Positions 23,191-34,400 of a stretch of DNA of 64,000 nt are shown in pieces. This DNA comes from Toxorhynchites rutilus septentrionalis (Eukaryota > Arthropoda > Insecta > Diptera > Culicidae): contig NC_073744.1 of assembly GCF_029784135.1 (NCBI RefSeq), forward strand, positions 30,672,981 to 30,736,980. Reading direction: 5' to 3'. Numbering within the stretch: the stretch's first letter is position 1; each line of letters starts with the position of its first letter. The position numbers were made by a program, and so were the translations under genes. The notes beneath the pieces were generated by a model that was not told the DNA's origin, ran no database searches, and saw only the letters and a program-made list of their open reading frames with translations.

Positions 23191-23855
23191 ATGAAAAATT
23201 CCGACAAATCAGATTGAGAAATTGTAATGAGAAAGGATGTTGAAGACTTCGCTGTGTCATTTTTAGAAATTAGTGTAGGCACAATTGGCATGCCGTCTTC
23301 TTTCCTTTCCGTATTGCTCTTTGAGGCCAAGAGATCATTCAGAAATGAGCATGGCCCATGGAATATTCCGAAAACTAAGCAGGTAACTGTAACATAAAAA
23401 TTTAGATGAAAATGTGAAATGAATAGATAGGAAAAAAACGGTACTGACGTATTTACCCCGCAGCGCAGTTTTTATCATGAATTTATTATTTCGTGATGAA
23501 GTTTATTCTGAGATCAATGCAATGAGGGCGAAGCCCCCATTCAACGAGGGTAAGGAACCGAGGCGACACCAAGCCGCCGAGGTGACGCAAACCGAGTTGG
23601 CCGTCGACCCGCCGTCGGAAGCGGCGGCCTCTCACAAGCAAACTTGTGTTCCAACGATTGCCCGGTTTATTTGAAACATAGGAGACGATCCTTTAGTCAG
23701 GTCCGACCGAGCGTTAGCGAGACAATTTGACATTTCTCTTCGAGACAAATTTTACTCGAAATCTAGTACACTGAATGAATTTTATGAATTTGATTATGAT
23801 TCACACACTCTTCCAAACACATCATTATGATAAAAATACAAAATTTGTTTCAAAA
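23191..23855. other. Intergenic, with a GC-rich patch at 23525-23645
   Basis: The patch GAGGCGACACCAAGCCGCCG and its surroundings are unusually GC-rich for this AT-rich neighbourhood and lie in a 65-codon open frame (23477-23674). I do not recognise the peptide. It may be a fragment of an unidentified mobile element. Confidence 0.3.
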
Positions 23856-24240
23856 GTTCATAACATGCGAACCACTTAACCGATTTAGATGATCGACATA
23901 TCAAATTGAAGCCAATGAGATAGCATTTTATTAAAAAAATATTGAACTTGCAAACAAGTGAATTCTATTTTAGTAATAATTGATTGTGATCGTTTTTTAT
24001 TGTTATCATGGCTTCGGACTAGAGGGTGCTATATTTTTTTATATTTTTTCTTGAAAGTTGAGGATTTTTTACATAACATATCTAAATACCAGAGATGCTT
24101 TTTTTTCGTTTTTGAGATATGATTTTTCTAAGTTAATCGAAGCTCAAATAGCCCATCATTCAAAGTAATATCTGGCTTTAATTTGATATGTCGATAATCT
24201 AAATCGGTTCAGTGGTTCAAAAGTTATGAATTTTTGAAAA
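23856..24240. repeat. Hairpin repeat with about 55-bp arms
   Basis: GTTCATAACATGCGAACCAC...GATGATCGACATATCAAATT at 23858-23912 is inverted at 24177-24235 (AATTTGATATGTCGATAATC...GGTTCAAAAGTTATGAAT). The loop of about 260 bp is AT-rich. This is MITE-like; the flanking duplication was not resolved. Confidence 0.6.
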
Positions 24241-24499
24241 AAGGAATTTTTGGGAAAAAATGGAAAAAAATGATTTTTCAGATCACCCTAAAATGGGAAT
24301 GGGCACCCTTATAAAAAAAATTAAAATACGGGTCTAAGTATCAATGAATGACGCTAGTTAATACATGCGTTGAGAAGGCAAAAGTTTTACAGGAACGTTA
24401 ACGCCATTCAAGAGAGGTCAGCAGTACTCAATCTTTTATTCATAGGGGCCACAAACACGTGTTAGTCATGGTATCGCGGGCCGTAAAAAAAATTAAGAA

Positions 24500-24550
24500 G
24501 AAAAATGTTCAAGACACGACCGCACTGTTAACATAGAACTACGAAACTGT
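24500..24550 (+). repeat. Dispersed repeat C copy
   Basis: GTTCAAGACACGACCGCACT then GTTAACATAGAACTACG matches 37957-38005 and the inverse of 3925-3995. Confidence 0.55.
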
Positions 24551-24859
24551 TGCCGGCGAGCACAAACATTAAAGAATATCAATAATGAAACTTTTTGATA
24601 CAAATATTTGATAGCAATGACAAACTCCGCCTGCGAATGACGGATCTCTTTAGTATCATGTCCGAAAAAGAACCTGAAACTATTGAGAACCAGAGCAGAG
24701 GGTCCAAAGTCCCTAAGAAAGATGGTTTTAATGATAAGGGCCGATAAATGAATGCTTTCACTAAGTGAGGACTTGAGGAGCGCGAACGCTTCACGAAGCA
24801 AATTTAGTAGATTGTCATTTAATTCTATGGCGGATTGTTTAATTTTGTTTTTCACAATT

Positions 24860-24920
24860 CGTCTTTTTCAAGGCTAGAGGCGAATGTTCTTAATGAAGTG
24901 CTTAAAGTCTCTATGATTCA
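24860..24920 (+). repeat. Dispersed GGCTAGAGGCGAATG repeat
   Basis: TTTTTCAAGGCTAGAGGCGA followed by AATGAAGTGCTTAAAGTCTC matches 3441-3485 and, more weakly, 57940-57985. Its class is unknown. Confidence 0.45.
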
Positions 24921-25400
24921 AAACATCATAATTACACCAATAAATCCAAACACACCTCTGAATTCACAGAAGCTCCCTTCAGCCAAAAATAAATATAAAA
25001 TAAATTCTTAGAATGCATCGAAATTTCTAAAATAAATGTTTGGTCAGTGGTTTGTTTTAGTTTTAAGCGGCCTTGAAAAGGACCGGTGTTTTGTAGACGC
25101 AGCTGAAGATGGTTGATTCATGATCCATTCTTGTTCTCGCGAGAACAATAAATGCACTCAGAACAATACACCCTACACCTTAAAACATCCACATTGTCCG
25201 TAGAACGAATGTTGCATTTGCATTTTGAACGACCGATACCTCGCTAATACATATTCGGCCGGGGAAACACGGTAGGATAGCGTGTATTCCAATTTTCCTT
25301 AATTTAAACGATTGATGGGTTAAGGAACCGTGATGTGTACCTTACCCAAAAATTCTAGAAAATTTCCGTTCTGAACTAAAATAAATGTCTATATATAAAT
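24921..25400. other. AT-rich stretch, nothing recognised
   Basis: It contains the short palindrome TTCTCGCGAGAA at 25133-25144. No other structure was found. Confidence 0.4.
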
Positions 25401-25403
25401 GTC

Positions 25404-25404
<1 letters not shown>

Positions 25405-25474
<70 letters not shown>
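25405..25474. repeat. (TA)n microsatellite, about 33 units
   Basis: A nearly pure TA tract at the tip of mini-me copy A, next to five CTGT units at 25492-25510. Confidence 0.9.
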
Positions 25475-25477
<3 letters not shown>

Positions 25478-26577
25478 TAAAAATAGATTTCTGTCTGTCT
25501 GTCTGTCTGTCGATTCTTAGGGACTCGGAAACTACTGAACCGATCAACATGAAAATTGGTATGTAAGGGTTTTTGGGGCCGAGGAAGGTTTTCGTGATAG
25601 TTTGAGACCCCTCCCCCCTCTCTAAGGGAGGGCTGCCATACAAATTAAACACAAATTTCTACATTACTCGGGAATTAACCAAGGAAATGAAACCAAATTA
25701 GGCACATTGAGGTTTTAGGGTGCAATAAATGTTTCTATGGTGGTTAGACACTCCACCCCCCTCACTAAGGGGGGGCTGCCATACAAATGAAACACAAATT
25801 TTTGCATTACTCGAGAATTATTCAAGCAAGTGAAACCAAATTAGGCATATTGAGGTTTTAGGATGCAATAAATGTTTCTATGATAGTTAGACTCTCCAAC
25901 CTCCTCTTTAAAGGGGGGCTGCCATACAAATGAAACACAAATTTCTGCATTGCTCGAGAATTAATCAAGCAAATGAAACCAAATTTGGCATGTGGAGGTT
26001 TTTGGGTGTGAGAAATGTTTCTATGATGGTATGACATCCCTACCTTCTGGAGAGGGGGTCCCATAAAAATATTACACATATTTCAACCAAAATATTTCAA
26101 CCAAACATGACAATTGAAAATTTTCTGAAAACTCTGAAGGAAAAGGGAAAATTCGGAAAATTAAATTCCCATATGTTCTACAATTACATAATGACAAGTG
26201 CTGTTAGTCCATTTGATGCTTGCGCTAGCAAAATTGATTGGAATTGTCCTATTTAGGGCTGTCTTTATTCTATCAAATTTTCGTATGAAACATTTATTCC
26301 ATGTAACGAAGAAACATGTTATTTACAAGTGATTGAAAAATCTTGAACGAGAATTGTGTCTGAAAATAATCTGATATTATAATGGTGAGTTTTGGTAGAA
26401 GTACTAGGAATTTTTTAGTAATAGGTAAATTCAACGGGGTCGATTAGAAGATCAATCAATGAACAGTTCTGCGATTGGACCCATGAACATGCTCATAGTA
26501 ATAAAACGTGAATGTTTGAAGGTATTGATAACAAAAAACAAATTTTGGGTGGGACGAAGTTTGCTGGGTCAGCTAGT
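25405..26577 (-). mobile_element. Mini-me-type element with (TA)n and GTCT repeats (copy A)
   Basis: Read on the minus strand it starts with CTAGCTGACCCAGCAAACTT at 26577 and ends in a conserved core (CCGATCAACATGAAAATTGG inverted, AAACTACTGAACC) flanked by (GTCT)n and a (TA)n tract. In between are about three imperfect units of about 145 bp, each with a purine or pyrimidine run and GCCATACAAATGAAACAC. The pairing of TA and GTCY repeats around a conserved core matches what is known of dipteran mini-me elements. It has no protein and is non-autonomous. Confidence 0.7.
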
Positions 26578-26589
26578 TAACGATAAAAC

Positions 26590-28140
26590 TATTTAAAAAA
26601 ACGTCAATTGAAACACTTCAACGCGTAAAATCCAAGACGGTAGGGAGCCCCGTTTGATCATCCCTAGCATCGTGGCGCAAATTTTTCCTCGACGACGATG
26701 ACTGACCGGCGGCTCTTCCGGAACCCGGAGTTTGCTCCGGTCGGGGAAATGCGCGCTCCAAGAACAGAGTGGTAAAATGAGAAACAGCATATACATAACA
26801 AAAACAACGGCGAAGAACGTCAGGGATAAGGATTGGGACACGCTGAAATTGCTGGCTGTGGCGATGCGAATTATACCGAAGAAGAAAAATAAATAAACAA
26901 GGAAAGGCACAGAAGTGGTTTGCCCGGCGCTGATGTCAGCGGGGACTAAGAACAAGACGAAGAAGTCCGGAACGAGCCGAAAGGTTGTGATGGAGGCAAA
27001 AATGTCCACCAGGAAAAAGAAATTGTTCAAAGAGCGAAAAGAAAGTGTAGGTCCTTGTTCCTTGGCGTTGTTGTATATATGGAATTTCGCTGTAGGGGAT
27101 GGAAATCGCGTTTGCAAAAAAAACCCAAATGAAGAAGATGGGAAACGGTGCGAGCTGTGAGAGCCGAGAGTTCGAACATTTGCAGTTGAATCGCCGAGGG
27201 AAACGACGAGGAAAGGGGGATCAGCATCGATGAGGGATGCATCGGAGAACGCATGATGGAAATCCCCGAAAGTAAATCGAGGCCTAGAAAGAAGGGATTC
27301 AATTTTGGAAAAAGGCTGCGGAAGAAAACCAAATTTGCGAAAGAATTACCTCCATGTGAACCTGATGTAGAAGTGTTCGAAAGGGTAGGACAGGAAATTT
27401 ATTCGGAAGGGTTTCAATGACTGCAATTCGCTGTTGCATACTTAAGCAGAAGGTGTGACTTTGTACCCCATGTCTTATTCGACTTCATCAGAACCTTTTC
27501 TTTATTTGTCAAAAAAAAAGAAAATTGAAATCACAACCGCAAGCTGATAGAACAAAAAAAATGAACGAAACTATGCAGTGGAATTTACGTTTACGGCTGT
27601 TCATCCCACCAGCCATTTCTGCAAGTCATATTTGTGAGAAAGACAGCGCAGCGACAAAACGTCATCTCCTAATCGCTTCTCCGTGATTTGGCTCGTTTGC
27701 ATCCGGCTTCTCCCCACCCGCCGTGCGAAAAGCGGAGAGAAACAGAGAAGCAACGAAAATTAAATTACACCCAAACGAATTCCTCCGAAGGTCCTTTTGT
27801 CGTCGCTGCAAGGTCTCGTCAGCCGAGAGAATCCCACCAAAAGACGGCGACCTCCAAATGCCACGAAAAGAGCGGGAAGGGGAATTTCGCTTGGTGTGAT
27901 GATATACAGCACCGGGAACCATAAATGCAGCGTGGACACTTCTCGGAAGAGTTTGGCACGGCAAAAAATAAAATGAAAATAAGTCCCGAAACGTACGAAA
28001 AAGGAAGCGAAACGAAAAGGCCCAACCGAAAACAAAAGTACAATTGAGGGTCCTGTAACTGCATCATCCCGCCGTTTTGGCGCGTTTTTGACAAATAAGG
28101 AGGCCGTTTTTGATTTTTTTCCTATCTGCATTTATTCTAC
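26590..28140. other. Non-repetitive GC-richer island
   Basis: Unique-looking sequence with many overlapping frames (174 codons on minus at 26593-27117; 123 codons on minus at 27760-28131), none with recognisable domains. A donor-like ATGGAG/GTAATT lies on the minus strand at about 27350 but has no clear exon. It is possibly host regulatory or untranslated DNA. Confidence 0.4.
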
Positions 28141-28299
28141 GTTCGGTGCATTTTAGGCTGCTCAGCGGCAATGTTGTTTTGTACCTGTACCTGGCAACCA
28201 GCTTGGCGAATTTTTTTGACAGCTTTAGATTCAAGTATAGATTTTAGCAGTGGATTTATCTTCAGGAAATACAAACGAAAAAAAAGTAAAAGAAACTTT

Positions 28300-28475
28300 T
28301 TAAGTTAAACGGTTTAATGTACTAAAAGCTAGAAAAAAATTAGGCAAGTAGCAGTTAGTAGTTATCACATCCGTTTCTTCATCAATCTAGGGCAATGATG
28401 AGCCTAAAATAATATCGTGGGCATATGATGAAATAACAAACTGTGGATAATGGAAATCCGATGTGCACCACGATT
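28300..28475. repeat. Hairpin family H, single arm
   Basis: AAGTTAAACGGTTTAATGTA, AGGCAAGTAGCAGTTAG, CAATGATGAGCC and ATCGTGGGCATATGATG match one arm plus centre of the hairpin at 42962-43297. The second arm is absent. Confidence 0.65.
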
Positions 28476-28608
28476 TTATAATTCGTTCTATCTGACAAAT
28501 TAGCAAGGTGTTAAAGTAATCAGATGCAAGATTTCATGCATCACTCAAACTTCATGCAAGATTTCATCAAAGCAACGAGGAAAGTGTCACCCATACATTG
28601 ATCGTTCA

Positions 28609-28736
28609 TTAACCCCTTCCCGTTTTATTTAATACATCACACATCAAGTGATTTCACTACACTGCTGAGCGTTCTAGCGCCTATGTTATCCAAGTACACC
28701 ACGAGTGAGACTCGATGTTGTACGGAAAAGGGTTAA
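28609..28736. mobile_element. Short MITE with TTAACCC termini, 128 bp
   Basis: TTAACCCCTTCCCGT at the left and ACGGAAAAGGGTTAA at the right are inverted repeats agreeing at 13 of 15 positions. TTAA at each end may be part of the target duplication. It is non-coding. A piggyBac-type origin is possible from the TTAA but not shown. Confidence 0.6.
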
Positions 28737-28739
28737 GCG

Positions 28740-30960
28740 ATTGTCAGGCCAAGACTTAATGAGTTCGGCATTACATCGCATCACAAAAATGAAACGAAAT
28801 GAAATATTAATATAATATTAATATTCTTCATGACTCATATTCATATTTCTCAATGACTCAATTCCTTCTATGATAGATTGAGCAGTAGAACCAATACGAC
28901 TCGATTTTGATAGTCTGCAAACGAACACTATTTCACCGAAAAAGCTATTGCCCCTAATGCCTTAGAAAGAGAATAACACAATAGAAAGAAAATACAATAC
29001 CATAGCTATCTATTAAAAATAAAGCAACTTCATGATTTCATGTGTATTGTACTTTAAAATATCACGAAATTGTAAGGGTTTTCAACTTATTTTTTTGTTT
29101 CTTCCCCATAAACTTCATCTTCAATGTAATCAATGACGATATCATTTTTCTACCATTCCACCCTGTTATGTGTCACATTGATATTCATTTATCATTTTCA
29201 TTTAGACAGTTGAACTTCCTGCCAGAAACTTAATTTCTTTTTTTGTTCGTTACAAACCGTTTGACGTTTTGAGTACATATGACAAACGGCTCTTTTCAGG
29301 ACTACTATTTGGAGTTTCAAAAAAGTTAAACTAAGAGATTTCTGAAAAATAACAAGTATCACATTTAAAATAACCAAGTGTTCTGAACAATTACAGTCCT
29401 ACGTCAAACTTCCGTCCGTGCCCCTAGGCTTAGACCCTTCTACTTTTTTTTTACTTTTTTTTATTTTCTAGTTTTAAGCTTGAGCTTGAGCTTGAGCTTG
29501 GGTAGATTGTACACATCGTAGTTGCTCTCCGTGATTGACCTGAACCAACCAAATTGCACAAAGAACACAAATGACGCTTAGGAGTAGCAAATCATTCTCG
29601 TTGTGTAATTTTCGGTGTTGTTAGTATGATAATCGCCACCCAAGGGCCAGAAGGGTCGCCTCTATAGCGTCTATAGCGTGGTTCCCTAGCGATTATCACG
29701 GGAGGGATGATTGTTAGTGGGAAAGGTCGAGAATCAGGATTCACTGCGGTAAGTGATGTGATTCTATAATCGCGAACTCTTAATCAATGCCCAAAATCGA
29801 ATGTATGAACACGGTGGGAGAGAAGAATATCGAAGATATCAAAGAGTGACCTTAGAAGGTAACTTGGAGAACTCCTTCACAATACACGGACAAATGCTAT
29901 ATTTCTGAATTAAACATTCCAACAAATAAATCTCCAATAAAATCCAAAAATTAAAATGAAAAATTAAAGGAATCTAAGAACGAAAATTGTGGATCAGTTT
30001 GAGAATCAAGAACAAATATAATTTGTTCATCATAACTCAAAACATCAATTGGTGACACTTCTATTTTTCCAAACAAAAACAACATATTTCACTATTCTAC
30101 CACCATAAACACCATAACTATCTTTTATTCGATATCATGTAAAGAATCATAATACACATATATGTAATTGTAATACACATATCGGACGATATCCTTAAAG
30201 TATCAAATCTGGTATTAATGAACGATCTCACCAAGTTAAAATTATATCCTGAGTGCATATTTTGCTCTTGCACTTCACAATCTGCATCGATGTGGCAATA
30301 ATTTACTTGAACGCAAACTTGTACACAATAACGTTGACACATGAAAGTGTGTGAAATTTCACCAGCAAACTGTGCGGGCATCATGTTGACCAAAGTAATA
30401 CAAAATTCGCTTTCACTATCACAGTTGCGCTTATTTAAACCATTAGTACCCAGCGTATGAAATTTAATACGCAAAAATGCCCGTTTTTGAAAATTTGTTT
30501 TTGATGAAACTAAAGTGTTAAGCGCATTTTAAAAGATACCACATGACAATTTAAGAGTGTTTTCTTGTGTCAGTGTCATTTTTGTTGTTTTGTTGTGTAT
30601 TGAATCTTGCAAAGTTCGAGTTTCCCGCAAAAGTCGCAAAGAAAACATAACCCACACCTGGGCAGTAATGGGTTAACTAGGCAAACACACACACTAGTAC
30701 ATCGCACTCATGAAAACGAAATTGAGATGCTTATACAGAAGGCAGAAATAATCAAACTGCTACTAACACATTTGTAACAGATATCAGCACAAATGAAGCC
30801 GGCAGAAATATGTTTCCGTAAATATTGCCGAAATTCAATGAATATCGTTGATTTCGGCTTCACTGTAACAGGAAAACCAATTCTTCGAAACAGTGCACAC
30901 TTTTCGATAACAAAATTCACTGTTTACGACTGAAATTCAGAGATTAAAGAGGAGCTTCAA
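28740..30960. other. AT-rich intergenic sequence, no gene recognised
   Basis: Short frames only. The 118-codon minus-strand frame at 30118-30474 is cysteine-containing but has no motif or signal I can support. An AGCTTG hexamer array sits at 29477-29500. GGCACGGACGGAAGTTTGACGTAGG (inverse, near 29398) hints at another decayed repeat. Confidence 0.4.
29477..29500. repeat. AGCTTG hexamer array, four units
   Basis: AGCTTGAGCTTGAGCTTGAG continues to 29500. The following unique text (GGTAGATTGTACACATCG) may belong to a wider dispersed repeat, but there is only one copy here. Confidence 0.7.
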
Positions 30961-30964
30961 CGCG

Positions 30965-31176
30965 TACGTCCATCGCGAACCGCGAGCCATTTTGGATTCG
31001 CATTCCTCATGTATAACTGTGTTCTAGTATTCAAGCACTTTCATTTGATACCCATATTGATTGCGTTTTGTCATTTTGTTGTGGCGGCCATTTTGGATTT
31101 GTATTTCTCATGTATAACTGTGTTCTACTAGTCAAGTCCTTTTATTTGATACCCATATTGATGGTGTTTGATAAAA
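30965..31176. repeat. About 120-bp tandem repeat family D, interrupted by a LINE
   Basis: Units contain GCCATTTTGGATT, TGTGTTCTACTAGTCAAG and TTTGATACCCATATTGATG, spaced roughly 120 bp. The array resumes at 31796-31955 after the LINE tail. Related arrays are at 42130-42490 and 55545-56960. Confidence 0.7.
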
Positions 31177-31182
31177 ACCCAT

Positions 31183-31795
31183 TTTTTCCAAAATATATGT
31201 TTTATTAAGGCACATATGGCGTTATCCTGACGGGACCGGGAGTTCAATATTTTGACAATTTTTGTCTTACGACTATGTTAGTAATATGTAACCGATTACT
31301 CGCGGTTGGCTCGAGGTTAGCATTACAAAGATTCTCATAATTGGGATGTTGCTGTCTCCAGTGCTCTGTATGTGTGGCCGACACGGGATACTTCCTATTG
31401 GGGTGCAACTGACCATTAATCAGCGACGCTCCCCTAGTCTGTACCTCATATCAATCGTGGTGCATCTCTCTTGACTCGAGGAATCCAGGGTAGAATGGTC
31501 ACTGGGCGGTACAATCTTCAACTCGTGTAGAGTTGTCATGAGCGGTACAACCTTTGGCTCTTGTTGAATGGTCAGTGGCCTGCACAATCTTCGACCTGTG
31601 TATCTGTAAAGAGTGTGTGTATGTATTGCCGCGACTAAGTAAAAGTTTATAGATCGGATAGGAGGGATATGAAACAGGGACACAACGAAAGAAACATAAT
31701 TAAACGTTGACATCGGCGTTTCTGAGGAACAGGTATAGATGAAGCAGAAGATCAGGGTCACGGCTACCTAAGATATCCCGGACGGGGATATCCGG
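31183..31795 (-). mobile_element. I-clade LINE family 2, 3' end (copy 2)
   Basis: Minus-strand insertion with a T-rich left border and a 5' truncation at about 31795. ACCCAT at 31177-31182 and 31796-31801 is a short possible target duplication within repeat family D. It matches the copy at 60377-61115 over about 600 bp. Confidence 0.85.
31700..31795 (-). pseudogene. LINE family 2 ORF2, C-terminal 31 residues
   Basis: The minus strand reads DIPVRDILGSRDPDLLLHLY and on to a TAA at 31700-31702, ending ADVNV. The same ending is present in the longer copy at 60896-61115 and resembles the C terminus of the LINE at 6225-7691 (PVRDVLARLDLD). Nothing upstream remains. Confidence 0.8.
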
Positions 31796-31955
31796 ACCCA
31801 TATTGATGGAGTTTTGAGAAAATATGTAATCCACCATTTTGTGATGGCGGCTATTTTGGATTTGCATTCCTCATGAATAACTGTGTTCTACTAGTCAAGT
31901 CCTTTCATTTGATACCCATATTGATGAGATTTTGAGAAAATATGTAATCCGCCAC
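31796..31955. repeat. Repeat family D, continuation after the LINE
   Basis: ACCCATATTGATGGAGTTTT and a second TTTGATACCCATATTGATGA unit about 120 bp later continue the array begun at 30965. Confidence 0.65.
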
Positions 31956-31959
31956 AATG

Positions 31960-32336
31960 AATTATGGAAACATGCGAATTCGTTGGCTACGAAATAGCCA
32001 TCGAAATATCGTGATCGTCGAGAATAGATTAATATCCACGTCAAGAATGTAAACCTCGAGAAATGATAAAGCATGTTTAGAATGAGCGATTTTTTCACGT
32101 GCGAAATTCGTTCTTGCGAAATGTTTCCGCCAACTCATTAACCTTGAATTACGAAATTCTGCGAATCTGACAGTGGCAGATTATTATTTAAGAACAACAT
32201 TTACAACAAAAACAAGTTGTATGAGAGAATCGGTGAAACAGGTTGATATTATTCACAAATGTGAGTTCAAGTATATCTTAAACTTTGTACAATTCAATAT
32301 TGAAAAATTCAGTAGAGTATAAATATAAATTCTAAA
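31960..32336. other. AT-rich stretch, nothing recognised
   Basis: No shared repeat or coding signal. Confidence 0.4.
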
Positions 32337-32338
32337 TA

Positions 32339-32901
32339 CAGTAAAACCTGTTTTTGTGCGGTTTTTTTAGTGCGATTTTCTGTTCTTGTGCGGTTTTTTT
32401 TGCGCGACTTTTTTTTGTGCGGTGTATGAAAAGAAGCATATTTGACGAAGTTATCGTCCATTTAGTTTTTTTCGATGGTTTATATGCATTTCAGTGCGAA
32501 AAAAGCATATTTGCGTCTCAATTGTCCACTTCTGAAACCATTCCCCTCCTCTCATCAAATGCTCTAAGTTTTTCTAAGTTTTTGCATGACATGATTTCTA
32601 ACAGCAACATGTTTCGACATGCAACTAAAAGCACAAAACAGCCACGCACAACCGAAAAGGCAAAGTGTCCCATCGCAAAGCAGGGAAACAAAAAGAAATT
32701 GAACGGTGAATGGCGTGAATTTGAGTTATTTTCTTGGGGGAAACTTTTTTTATGCGGTCCCTATCTACCGCACAAAAAAAGTTTTTTTCAAAATGTGTAC
32801 CGAACATGACTTTTTAAAGCTTCTGGTAAAGTTTTACACGATTTTTTTTATGCAACTTTTTTTGTGCGGTCCCTATCCCCCGCACAAAAAAGGTTTGCCT
32901 G
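32339..32901. mobile_element. Pogo-like MITE, family iii, 563 bp
   Basis: TA at 32337-32338 and 32902-32903 flank CAGTAAAACCTGTTTTTGTG on the left and its partner ending GGTTTGCCTG on the right. TTTTTGTGCGG occurs three or more times near the left end, and the inverse CCGCACAAAAAA appears twice near the right end, each preceded by GGTCCCTATC. The 151-codon frame across the left half shows no transposase motif. Confidence 0.8.
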
Positions 32902-32903
32902 TA

Positions 32904-33286
32904 ATTATTTATTATCCTGCAGCAATAGCCAGCCGGCTTAGATATTCCTTGCATCGTTCCATCGATGTGAAGCTGAGCGAAAATTGTTATATCTTGGTCA
33001 CCTATCCAGATTGTCTTCTTCCATCTTTCTGATGTTGGCAGAGGTTACTGTCAAAGCAACGCGAATTTTTTTCGCAGCAAAAGTTTGGAAAACCCCATTG
33101 TTTTTGCTTCTTAGCAAGTAATCCCGTGCTTTGACAAAAACGAAGCACGAAGTCACTTACGAAAAAGCGAAAAAAGAAGGTTTCCACTCCACTGTACTTA
33201 AAATAGCCAATTAACTTTCACTTTGAAGTTGATATGTTTTTTGTCAAATAAGTCATATTAAAAATATGAAAAAAGAATATTTTAGA
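32904..33286. other. AT-rich stretch, nothing recognised
   Basis: No shared repeat or coding signal. Confidence 0.4.
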
Positions 33287-33360
33287 CTGTATATAATCGA
33301 GTTTATTGTTTATAATCGAATCATACATAATCGAGTCAGTATACAATCGAGTTCGACCTG
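33287..33360. repeat. Pogo-type terminus, family i, four motif units (right end)
   Basis: TATAATCGAGT-like units at about 33291, 33312, 33327 and 33343 are followed by TCGACCTG ending at 33360. Read inward from the end, this is CAG plus four copies of ACTCGATTATA-like sequence. Confidence 0.65.
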
Positions 33361-33775
33361 CAACAAAAACAAAAATAAAAAGAACTCCAAAAGTTAGAAT
33401 AAATCAAGATTTGAGAATAATTTTAAAAAATACCAAAATTTTATATTTTAAAAATGGGAAATTGAGAAACAGACAGCTACGAACATATAAAAAAAAACTA
33501 TAACACAAAAAATCAAAATTGGAAAAGCTTTAAATACGAAAATGGGAAAATAATTCAATTCAAATATACAAAAAATTAGGAAATCAAAAACAAAATTTTC
33601 ACTTAAAAATGCAAGAATTTAAAAATCTAATTATCAATCAGGATAAAAAATAAATAAAAAAAAATATTGAAAATATAAAAAAACACAAAGAAAATAATTT
33701 TACATAAAATTTAAAAAATTGAGATATTGAGAAATACGAAAAATAAAATTGGAAATGTTTGAAATGTCATATAGT
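33361..33775. repeat. A-rich degenerate simple repeat
   Basis: Runs of AAAAAT, AAAATT and AAATTGAGAAA with little else. It looks like the inverse of the T-rich tracts at 48620-49030 and 49900-50480, and like them it adjoins a copy of the TGACCCATTTTCACCCCC element. Confidence 0.55.
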
Positions 33776-33779
33776 CATA

Positions 33780-33965
33780 TATATTTCCAGATTGGGTCAA
33801 CTTTCAATTAATCGTTCAGAGAAAAATTAATATTGTTCAACAATTCCTTGGACACCTACGAGTGTTCATCATTAGAAAACATATCTACGTAATCAGAATT
33901 GTATTTTACAGAAATTTACGAAAACTACCTTTTTTGACCCATTTTCACCCCCATCGAAGGTACAT
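33780..33965 (-). mobile_element. Fragment of the 49137-49888 element
   Basis: Read on the minus strand it starts near GATGGGGGTGAAAATGGGTC and continues through AAGGTAGTTTTCG and GTTGAACAATATTAATTTT to AAAGTTGACCCAATCT, matching the left 170 bp of 49137-49888. Confidence 0.7.
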
Positions 33966-34400
33966 GATGTTTGCTTGTGGAAATAAAACTATCCAATTGA
34001 ATTACAAAAATTTGATTGATGAGAATCATGGAAATGCAGCCTAACATACCTGAAACAACGATTCATCAAATTGTTACACAAAAGATTGATATGAGGGAAT
34101 TGAATTCAATATAGCAACATTACAATGAAACAATTAAAAACGCTCAGAAGTTTTTGGAATCCAATTGAAATTCTCAAAAACATCTCAACAAAATAATACA
34201 GTTTTTCTGTGACAGAGAGTGATTGTAGCAAACCCTATTTTGTCATGTTGTTTGGCACCCTCCAAAAAGAATCGTAAACAATCTCGATCTGGTGTTGTTA
34301 CTTAAGATTTCATACTTCATGGCTCCCAATCGAATTTTCACGATTAGCCCTGTCCCCTAATAGCTGGAATTTATCTTCAAATTTGTTATTATCTCGAAAT
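33966..34400. other. AT-rich stretch, nothing recognised
   Basis: No shared repeat or coding signal. Confidence 0.4.

Noticed and set aside
26593..27117. A membrane-like 174-codon protein (minus)
   Set aside because: Hydrophobic bias comes from T/C-rich codons; the plus strand is open as well and nothing resembles a known family.
30118..30474. A small cysteine-containing secreted protein (118 codons, minus)
   Set aside because: No signal peptide, no cysteine spacing I can assign to a family, no codon bias or splice sites; it lies in AT-rich intergenic DNA.
32354..32809. A 151-codon protein inside the family iii element
   Set aside because: It begins within the iterated terminal motif and shows no transposase residues.
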